Program-made: the position numbers and the translations under genes
Notes under the pieces: model-generated
What the model saw: only the letters and a program-made list of their open reading frames with translations
Told to the model about the DNA's origin: nothing
Database searches by the model: none
Shown here: positions 58,210-64,000 of the stretch, in pieces
How the letters are laid out: every line of letters begins with the position of its first letter
Numbering within the stretch: position 1 is the first letter of the stretch
NCBI GenBank assembly: GCA_965140735.1
Contig: OZ223306.1
Coordinates: 1,674,001-1,738,000 of the forward strand
Length of the DNA stretch: 64,000 nucleotides
Direction of reading: 5' to 3'
DNA from: Fusibacter_A sp965140735
GTDB taxonomy: Bacteria > Bacillota > Clostridia > Peptostreptococcales > Acidaminobacteraceae

Positions 58210-59433
58210 TTAAGCTTTAAAATTATAAAGCGGTCTAATGATTTCCACTACGTCAACAGTTTCTTCGATATACTTTAGAATCATTTCAATCGGTTTGTAA
58301 GCCATTGGACTCTCGTCTAATGTTTTCACTGTAATACTACTGCTATAAATCCCCTGCATCTCATTTTGAAATGCCTCTAATGATAATTTTTCAATAGCCA
58401 TTTTTCTGCTGAGTAGGCGACCGGCACCATGTGGCGCAGAATAATTGTACGCCTCATTCCCCTTTCCAATTGCAATGATAGAACCATCTCTCATATTAAT
58501 TGGGATGACCAATTTTTCACCCTTCTGAGCACTAACAGCTCCTTTTCGAATCATCAAATCGTCAAAATTAATATAATTGTGCACGGTCTCAAAGTGAAAA
58601 AGAGATTCAAACGACTCCCCTAAATGTTCACATATTTTTTTTGCAATTATGGTTCGGTTAAGAGAAGCATATTTTTGGGCGAATTTCATATCTCTAAGAT
58701 AATCGTCTCTATCTTGACCTTCTAAAAAAGCCAGTTGATGGGATACATGATAGGGCTCCATTTTTTTTTCAAATTCCAAAAGGATTTCTTTTTCATGTGC
58801 TTTATTTTTCTGTTTTCGAATGCGCTTTAAGGCTTGGTCCTTTTCTGCTTTAAGTTTCTTTTTAACGTGTTCACAATAGTGCATGGCCTTCCTTTGATAA
58901 AATTCTGCCACTTGATGTCCAAAATTTCGACTGCCTGTATGAATGACTAAATACTTTTCACCTTGGGGATTGACATTAATTTCAATAAAATGGTTACCGC
59001 CCCCTAATGTTCCGAGTGAACGTATATGCCTTTCTACATCTGAATGTGTTAATTTTGATATCCGTTCAAGCTCTGTTTCAAAATGCGCCTCAAGTTCAAC
59101 AGAGCATTGCTCATACACTTCAAAACCACTGGGAATATTTTCTCTAATGTATTGGTCTAATCGTTTAAAATCAATTTCCTTTTGGCCTAATGCCACAAGC
59201 ATCATACCACAACCGATGTCCACACCAATAAGGCTTGGGACTATCTCGCTGGGAACTTGTGCTGTAAATCCAATAACACAGCCTTTTCCCGAATGACAAT
59301 CAGGCATAATGCGAATTTTTTGATCCTTGAAAATATATAAATCACATACATTTTTAACTTGTCTCTTAGCATCTTCTTCAATTTCATCACAAAAAACAAG
59401 TGCTTTATTGTACTTTCCGTTAATTTCAATCAT
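58210..59433 (-). CDS. rtcB: RNA-splicing ligase RtcB (RtcB2-like)
   Basis: Joins RNA 2',3'-cyclic phosphate or 3'-phosphate ends to 5'-OH ends using GTP and Mn. The 407-residue protein keeps IMPDCHSGKGCVIGFTAQ, split near residue 35, VIGVDIGCGMMLV with the metal Cys, GTLGGGNHFIEIN, VIHTGSRNFGHQVAEFYQ and NYSAPHGAGRLLSRK whose His (about 335) becomes guanylylated. I start at the ATG at 59433; a longer frame lacks a ribosome site. In bacteria RtcB often repairs damaged tRNA or rRNA. A Lys-rich coiled insert near residue 210 is longer than in E. coli RtcB. Confidence 0.93.
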   Translation of the reverse strand: MIEINGKYNKALVFCDEIEEDAKRQVKNVCDLYIFKDQKIRIMPDCHSGKGCVIGFTAQVPSEIVPSLIGVDIGCGMMLVALGQKEIDFKRLDQYIRENIPSGFEVYEQCSVELEAHFETELERISKLTHSDVERHIRSLGTLGGGNHFIEINVNPQGEKYLVIHTGSRNFGHQVAEFYQRKAMHYCEHVKKKLKAEKDQALKRIRKQKNKAHEKEILLEFEKKMEPYHVSHQLAFLEGQDRDDYLRDMKFAQKYASLNRTIIAKKICEHLGESFESLFHFETVHNYINFDDLMIRKGAVSAQKGEKLVIPINMRDGSIIAIGKGNEAYNYSAPHGAGRLLSRKMAIEKLSLEAFQNEMQGIYSSSITVKTLDESPMAYKPIEMILKYIEETVDVVEIIRPLYNFKA

Positions 59434-59522
59434 CTTATCACATCCTAAGTTGAAAATAGAATTTTGAAAACATGAGCTCAAGTTTATACTAATCCAATTG
59501 TAACATGTTTAATATTAATTTC

Positions 59523-59550
59523 TAAAGTTTTTTCTTTTTTTAGCCGATAT
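59523..59550 (+). promoter_or_regulatory. Near-consensus sigma-28 (SigD/FliA) promoter
   Basis: TAAAGTTT, 12 bp, GCCGATAT, that is TAAA-N16-GCCGATAT against the Bacillus consensus TAAA-N15-GCCGATAT. It lies 41 bp upstream of the ATG at 59592. A TATAAT at about 59570 is too close to the ribosome site to serve as a normal sigma-A -10. Confidence 0.8.
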
Positions 59551-59591
59551 ATATGTTGCAAGGATGCCTATAATTTCAAGGAGGAATGGTT

Positions 59592-60257
59592 ATGGAATTT
59601 AACATTAAATCTTATGAATACTCAAAATCGGAAAGTGTAAGTGCTTCTGTTTCAAAATCGTCAAAAGGTGATGCTAAAGCACAGGTCAATTCATCCAAAA
59701 CTGAAAAGACGCTTTCCAAAGAACAGACCCTTTATGTTAACGATTCACTGGAAATTGGAACAGAAAAGCCTAAAACAGATCTTACTTATAATTTTGATGC
59801 AAAAAGAGTCGCTGAAATGAAAAAAGAGATGGCTTTAAAGAGTGATTCGTTTAAAGAAATGATTCGAGGAATGCTCCAAAAACAAGGTCTAAACGTATAT
59901 TCTATTCTGGCGCGCTTAGATCAAGGTGAAAAAGTTGAAGTAAAAATTGATGCCGAAACTAAAGCCAAAGCACAGGAAAGCATCTCTGAAGACGGTTACT
60001 GGGGCGTTAAGGCAACATCTAAACGCATCCTTGATTTTGCTAAAGCAATTAGTAACAACGACCCCTCTAAAATTGATATGCTCAAAGATGCTTTCAAAAA
60101 AACTTATGAAGAAGTCAAAGAATATTTCGGTGGCGAACTTCCAGAGATAAGCCAAAAAACTTATGATGCAGTCATGACTGGATTTGACGAATGGGCCAAT
60201 GGCGACCGAACTTCTACTGAAGAGGCAACACCTGCGGACTCCTCAACCACAGACTAA
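59592..60257 (+). CDS. Putative motility-regulon protein of unknown function
   Basis: A 221-residue hydrophilic protein (ATG at 59592, AAGGAGG 7 bases upstream; an ATG at 59586 is too close to that site). The N-terminal 65 residues are Ser/Lys-rich and low in complexity. The core (about 120-200) has GYWGVKATSKRILDFAKAIS, DPSKIDMLKDAFKKTYEEVK and GELPEISQKTYDAVMTGFDEW. I recall this combination from uncharacterised clostridial proteins, but know no function. No signal peptide or membrane span. Its strong sigma-28 promoter places it with flagellar or chemotaxis genes by inference. Confidence 0.72.
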   Translation: MEFNIKSYEYSKSESVSASVSKSSKGDAKAQVNSSKTEKTLSKEQTLYVNDSLEIGTEKPKTDLTYNFDAKRVAEMKKEMALKSDSFKEMIRGMLQKQGLNVYSILARLDQGEKVEVKIDAETKAKAQESISEDGYWGVKATSKRILDFAKAISNNDPSKIDMLKDAFKKTYEEVKEYFGGELPEISQKTYDAVMTGFDEWANGDRTSTEEATPADSSTTD

Positions 60258-60298
60258 AATATAGCATCTATACTTATTAGTGCGTCCTATTTACGATA

Positions 60299-60346
60299 AA
60301 GCGACACACATAATCTAAACGAATTATGCGTATCGCTTTTTTTTTA
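60299..60346 (+). terminator. Terminator after the sigma-28 dependent gene
   Basis: AAAGCGA / TCGCTTT with an inner CATAAT/ATTATG helix, then TTTTTTTTT. It lies 41 bp past the stop codon. Confidence 0.85.
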
Positions 60347-60368
60347 GTACTTTTATTCTAAAGCTCAT

Positions 60369-61505
60369 CTAATCTATTGTATCATTCTTGATCATAAAAA
60401 GCTCATTTGACTTTTCTTTGACCAAAAGAATAACGGAGATGTGATAAACGCCTTCTCTCAGCGTCATTTCAGACACCCCACCTATACATTTTGAAACAAT
60501 ACTCACAAACTTGCCGAATTCATTTACAAACTCATTTAATGCGTCTGTTTCTTCACATACCAGCTTGAATATAACGATATGCTTGCCATTTGTCAAATCA
60601 GACTTGAGAACAAAACGCTTTATAGTGGATTCACTATGCTTAACATTTTCAATAATTTCACCAATAATACCTGTAATTTGCTTAAAGTTATCATAGTAGA
60701 AGTCCTGCCTACTATCCTTGTGAATTTCTATAATTTCATCAAGTTGATAGGTTTTATTAAAAAACTCCATAAGATCATTTAGATCGAAAGCCCTTAGTGA
60801 AAATTTAGAATAATCAAAGACTTTATTGATGTAATTCATCCGAATATTCATTTTTTGGATATGCTTTGAAATCAATTGATCTTTTTCGTTTGTTTTGACG
60901 CTCCCAGCATCTTCTTCGCTCGTTAAAAATGCATCCATTTCTTGAGAGAGCTTTCGCACATCCTCTGTGGTAATCAAATGATGATAATTAACAGTTTTAA
61001 CGATTTCTTCAAAGAGTTTAAGGAAATAGTCTACTTTCTCATAACCTTCTGTTAATAGCTTTTGGTAGAGTTCATTTTTCTTTTCAAGCGATCGCTCTTT
61101 GGATTCCTTAGAGTGCCTTTTATCGTACAGCTCAATCCCTTCTTTGATATAAACCCTTAATTCATTATCTAAATCCCATGGTTTCGTTAAAAACTTATAG
61201 ATATCTACTTTATTGACTGTCACAAGAATCTGTGGCAATTGCGTATAACCACTTAATACAATTTTTACGGTATCTGGACTTATTTTATGGATGAACTGTA
61301 GTAATTCAAGTCCATTCATGCCTGGCATTCTCATATCGGTAACCACAACTGCAATCTCCTCTTTTGCAAAGAGTTCAATTGCTTTCTGACCCGATTCAAT
61401 AAAAAAGGTCTCATAAGGCTCAGTTCTCAACCCTCTATTAAGGGCCTTTAATATCTCAACTTCATCATCTACTATAAGGACTTTATACTTACTATAATCT
61501 ATCAT
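60369..61505 (-). CDS. Response regulator fused to degenerate histidine-kinase-like domain
   Basis: A 378-residue protein. Receiver at 6-120: VLIVDDEVEILKAL, VVVTDMRMPGMNG (Asp57), IVLSGYTQ and FLTKPWD. A coiled coil follows, then DHp-like helices (170-250) with no usable phospho-His motif. Near residue 280, ITGIIGEIIENVKHSEST resembles an N-box (E..EN..KHS), and KFVSIVSKCIGGVSEMTLREGVYHISVILL near 335-365 resembles the end of an HATPase with the G-boxes eroded. It is thus probably a non-catalytic output or decoy module. It lies 12 bp downstream of the REC-HDOD gene. Confidence 0.78.
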   Translation of the reverse strand: MIDYSKYKVLIVDDEVEILKALNRGLRTEPYETFFIESGQKAIELFAKEEIAVVVTDMRMPGMNGLELLQFIHKISPDTVKIVLSGYTQLPQILVTVNKVDIYKFLTKPWDLDNELRVYIKEGIELYDKRHSKESKERSLEKKNELYQKLLTEGYEKVDYFLKLFEEIVKTVNYHHLITTEDVRKLSQEMDAFLTSEEDAGSVKTNEKDQLISKHIQKMNIRMNYINKVFDYSKFSLRAFDLNDLMEFFNKTYQLDEIIEIHKDSRQDFYYDNFKQITGIIGEIIENVKHSESTIKRFVLKSDLTNGKHIVIFKLVCEETDALNEFVNEFGKFVSIVSKCIGGVSEMTLREGVYHISVILLVKEKSNELFMIKNDTID

Positions 61506-61517
61506 TTTGTCCTCCTG

Positions 61518-62678
61518 TTACTTATCTTCATATTTTTCGATAATCGGTTTTAAGTACTCTAAATCAATTTTTAATAAGTCTAAAGCATCTATAAAACTAG
61601 ACTTCAACACTTCATATTCACCTTTTTCAATCATTGAAGCTAACGTGACCAACGCCACAAGTTCTTTGTGTATAATAAAATCATCTAACGGCTTATGGTG
61701 ATACATGCATACTTCTATGAGTTCTAGGGGAAAAGCCCACCAATTTAGAAAATAACCCCCGACAACTGCATGATCAATTTTAAAAAGAGAACGCTCTAGA
61801 GACATAATTTGATCATCAGAAATATCTTTGGATAGAATCTTTTCTGAATAGACATCCTCAAAGATTTGAAGCATAATAATTTTGCCGATATCATGTATTA
61901 AACCTGCAGTTCCAACAGCAGCTGGGACTTTCTTTTTATAATATTTTTCATGTAAATCATGAAAAATATTATTGGTTCTGGCAGCATGTTCCCAAACTGC
62001 TTCCCCTTTTTTAATAAGGGGTTCCTTCACTTGTGAAATTTCATAAGATAGAATAATTTGTTTTAAATTATTTAGGCCAATATACATCACTGCTTGTTGT
62101 AAACTTCCAGTTTTGGCCTGATAAAATGCCGAATTCGCAAGTCTTAATATGTTCGAAGTAATCGCTAAATCTTCTTCAATAATACCACAAATTGCTTCTA
62201 TACTCTTGTCATTTTGAATCAACAGATTCACGCGATCAAAAAGCCTTGGAAGCGTTTTAATATTTTCGAAATTTTGAACCTTATCAAATAAGTTGACTTG
62301 CATAAATTCATCTTCAAGTGAAAAGATCTTACGGATGCTCCCAATAATTTCATCGTTATTCCACGGTTTGTAAAAATATTGTTTTGCAAGATTCTTGCTT
62401 ACTGCTTCTGTGATACTATCCACAGAAGCATAACCACTCAAAGCCACTCTTATGGTCCTCGGTGAAGCTTCCTTAAATACTTTTAATACTCTAATACCAT
62501 CGAAGTTTGGCATCTTAATATCTGTAACCAACATATCAATAAAATCTAAGGATAGGTAGATATTTATCGCATCTGTGATATTATCTGCATAATAGCATTC
62601 ATACTCAAGGTTTCTGAAAAGTCTTTTTAATGATCTTAAAATATTGGCTTCATCATCTATGAATAATATTTTTCTCAT
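61518..62678 (-). CDS. Response regulator with HDOD output domain
   Basis: A 386-residue protein (ATG at 62678; GGGAG upstream). Receiver domain: ILFIDDEANILRSLKRLF, LVTDIKMPNFDGIRVL (Asp53), VALSGYAS and YKPWNNDE. From about residue 145 an HDOD domain begins, with LPRLFDRVNLLIQND, ITSNILRLANSAFYQ, GLNNLKQIILSYEI and GTAGLIHDIGKIIML. HDOD is related to HD phosphodiesterases but usually lacks catalysis; the HDIGK string here is retained. The pair with the next gene suggests one phosphorelay output. Partners are not in the window. Confidence 0.9.
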   Translation of the reverse strand: MRKILFIDDEANILRSLKRLFRNLEYECYYADNITDAINIYLSLDFIDMLVTDIKMPNFDGIRVLKVFKEASPRTIRVALSGYASVDSITEAVSKNLAKQYFYKPWNNDEIIGSIRKIFSLEDEFMQVNLFDKVQNFENIKTLPRLFDRVNLLIQNDKSIEAICGIIEEDLAITSNILRLANSAFYQAKTGSLQQAVMYIGLNNLKQIILSYEISQVKEPLIKKGEAVWEHAARTNNIFHDLHEKYYKKKVPAAVGTAGLIHDIGKIIMLQIFEDVYSEKILSKDISDDQIMSLERSLFKIDHAVVGGYFLNWWAFPLELIEVCMYHHKPLDDFIIHKELVALVTLASMIEKGEYEVLKSSFIDALDLLKIDLEYLKPIIEKYEDK

Positions 62679-62811
62679 CGCCTTCTCCCCCCTCATACTT
62701 TCTAATTACATTATAGATTCACAAACTCACACAGTTTTCTGCCTAGATATTCTAGACACTATATACCCTTAAATAAGACAACAAACCAATTTTCAAATAC
62801 ATTTTTTTTTT

Positions 62812-62857
62812 AAAAAAAAGTCTGTAGGCCACTAAATTCAGAGGATATACAGACTTT
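62812..62857 (-). terminator. Terminator after the racemase gene
   Basis: AAAGTCTGTA-21-nt loop-TACAGACTTT on the minus strand followed by TTTTT, 40 bp past the stop at 62897. Confidence 0.85.
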
Positions 62858-62896
62858 ATTAAAGATTTAAGTTATCTTGTTGTAAATATAATAAAC

Positions 62897-63955
62897 TTAT
62901 AAAACAACCTTTTTCACATAATTAGAAGTACAGGCTTTAAGCATTGCTCCATAGTCTAATCTAAATTTAATGATTTGCCCCACTTGATAGCTTTCACAGG
63001 CCTTAGTTAAATCCATGATCATGTGATCACTTGATGCTCCTATGATCTCAATGCGCTCATCTAAAGGCATTAGGCCGTCTGGATCGATATCTTGCCTACC
63101 TATGGCTACAATCGCACGCCACATTTTGCCTTTATCTACAAAAGATGGCTTGTTTCCAAAAGCATCCATACCAATCTTTCCCGTTGGTATTGAATCCTTC
63201 ATTTTAAGTTCAATGATTTCGGCTTCAAGTATGAAAGCATCACCATGAGCCCCTTTTATAGCTTCACCATAAGCTGTTTCTCTTCCCAGTACAATGGCTT
63301 CACCAAGTCTAAGATTATTGATTTTCACAGGCATTTCGCCATTATCAAGTAGAAATAAACTGCTTGAATTCCCACCCGATACGACATTCAATGTGATATC
63401 GAACTTTTCTTCAATATGCCGCGCAATAGCTGCTAATTCACCCAAATTATCTGGTCCCGGTATAACGCCACCATAACAGGTTAAATTGACCCCTATTCCC
63501 TCTAAGATAATATGATTCATATTGATTATCGCTTTAACCGTTTCATCCACATCGGCTTTTAAAATACCTTCTCTTAAATCACCTAGGTCAATCATCAAAA
63601 TAACGCGATGTTTCTTAGATGCTTTTTGAGCCGCACGATCTAGCGCTTTTATAGTTTCAATTTCTGAATTCAAACTAATATCACATAAAGATATCACTCG
63701 TTCAGCTTCTGATTGCATTGGTAGTCTCAAGAGCACTTTATCACAATCTATAGAAGTCATTTTTTCAAAATTTTCAAGTCTAGAATCAGCGATGGCTTTT
63801 GCACCGCCATCAATTGAAGCTTGTGCCACAGAAGGCATGCCACAATAAACCTTCGATACTGTATACAAGTCAATATTCCATTGAGCCGCTTTTTCTGCTA
63901 AAAGCACTGTGTTTTCTTTTATCTTTTGACAGTCTATTACAAGTCTTGGATACAT
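62897..63955 (-). CDS. Alanine/ornithine racemase family PLP enzyme
   Basis: A 352-residue fold-III PLP protein. YPRLVIDCQKIKENTVLLAE opens the TIM barrel, IDLYTVSKVYCGMPSVAQ near residue 33 contains the PLP lysine (SKV), and LMIDLGDLREGI, GVNLTCYGGVIPG, VVSGGNSSSLFLL and INNLRLGEAIVLGRET are strongly conserved in the YhfX/Orr group. Members include clostridial ornithine racemase, used with D-ornithine aminomutase in ornithine fermentation, but aminomutase genes are not seen here. Start at 63955 with GAGG 6 bases upstream. A terminator follows. Confidence 0.85.
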   Translation of the reverse strand: MYPRLVIDCQKIKENTVLLAEKAAQWNIDLYTVSKVYCGMPSVAQASIDGGAKAIADSRLENFEKMTSIDCDKVLLRLPMQSEAERVISLCDISLNSEIETIKALDRAAQKASKKHRVILMIDLGDLREGILKADVDETVKAIINMNHIILEGIGVNLTCYGGVIPGPDNLGELAAIARHIEEKFDITLNVVSGGNSSSLFLLDNGEMPVKINNLRLGEAIVLGRETAYGEAIKGAHGDAFILEAEIIELKMKDSIPTGKIGMDAFGNKPSFVDKGKMWRAIVAIGRQDIDPDGLMPLDERIEIIGASSDHMIMDLTKACESYQVGQIIKFRLDYGAMLKACTSNYVKKVVL

Positions 63956-64000
63956 TTTACACCTCATCATTTATTCTAAGCGATTTTTTTAGAAGCAGTA

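Noticed and set aside
59564..59575. TATAAT just before the 59592 gene as a sigma-A -10
   Set aside because: A start there would fall inside the ribosome binding site and there is no -35 at proper distance; the sigma-28 match is better.
63957..64000. Possible 3' end of another minus-strand gene running into the racemase start
   Set aside because: A frame ending in TAA at 63957 exists, but only 14 codons are in the window, too few to support a call.

Overview
The window is AT-rich, densely packed and almost entirely read from the minus strand. Its content suggests a Gram-positive, anaerobic, probably motile member of the Clostridia. Evidence includes a ferredoxin-linked 2-oxoacid oxidoreductase, U32 proteins, Rrf2/IscS/IscU iron-sulfur genes, a T-box in front of alaS, RNase J, IreB, Asp23, lipobox lipoproteins and sigma-28 type promoters. 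I see no rRNA, tRNA, CRISPR array, insertion sequence or prophage. A Fusibacter-like lineage is possible, but this is a guess.

Layout, in ascending coordinates. 1-3.6 kb: an RpiR regulator (cut by the window edge) downstream of korDABC. 3.7-7.3 kb: mnmM, a GNAT acetyltransferase, scpB, scpA and a CCA/poly(A) nucleotidyltransferase. 7.5-25.2 kb: a very long minus-strand gene train. In transcription order it runs nusB, a TsaD paralogue, xseA, xseB, ispA, a PAP2-like membrane protein, a ~600-nt gene-free stretch that I assign to the OLE noncoding RNA, oapA, dxs, tlyA, two short chromate transporters, argR, recN, a GGDEF protein, xerD, deoB, punA and pdp. Asp23 lies just upstream of nusB. 25.4-28.7 kb: a Cys-tailed zinc-ribbon protein, efp, a Xaa-Pro peptidase and a PilT-like ATPase with altered motifs. 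28.7-39.6 kb: mgsA, udk, trhP, trmR, mltG, rnj, fur, DUF1292, ruvX, a decayed aldo/keto reductase, ireB and alaS with its T-box. 40.1-42.3 kb: iscR-iscS-iscU. 42.4-47.6 kb: two plus-strand genes of unknown function, an NRDE protein, a DJ-1 protein and a large U32 protein. 47.8-52.1 kb: an AIM24-family gene followed by three lipoproteins. 52.3-56.0 kb: a three-gene signalling unit (membrane PAS sensor without kinase, NarL-type regulator, 7TM histidine kinase). 56.2-59.4 kb: rtcB, a GntR regulator and rarA. 59.6-62.7 kb: an unknown protein behind a near-consensus sigma-28 promoter, then two response-regulator proteins (REC-pseudokinase and REC-HDOD). 62.9-64.0 kb: an alanine/ornithine racemase family gene.

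The strongest special feature is the OLE RNA locus at about 19.86-20.45 kb. It sits between isoprenoid genes and directly upstream of a membrane protein matching OapA, the known OLE-associated protein. The least explained parts are the AIM24 and lipoprotein operon, the kinase-less sensor unit with a 10-bp inverted repeat over its promoter, and two proteins with Cys/Asp-rich tails. The sigma-28 promoters tie two unknown proteins to the motility regulon by inference.
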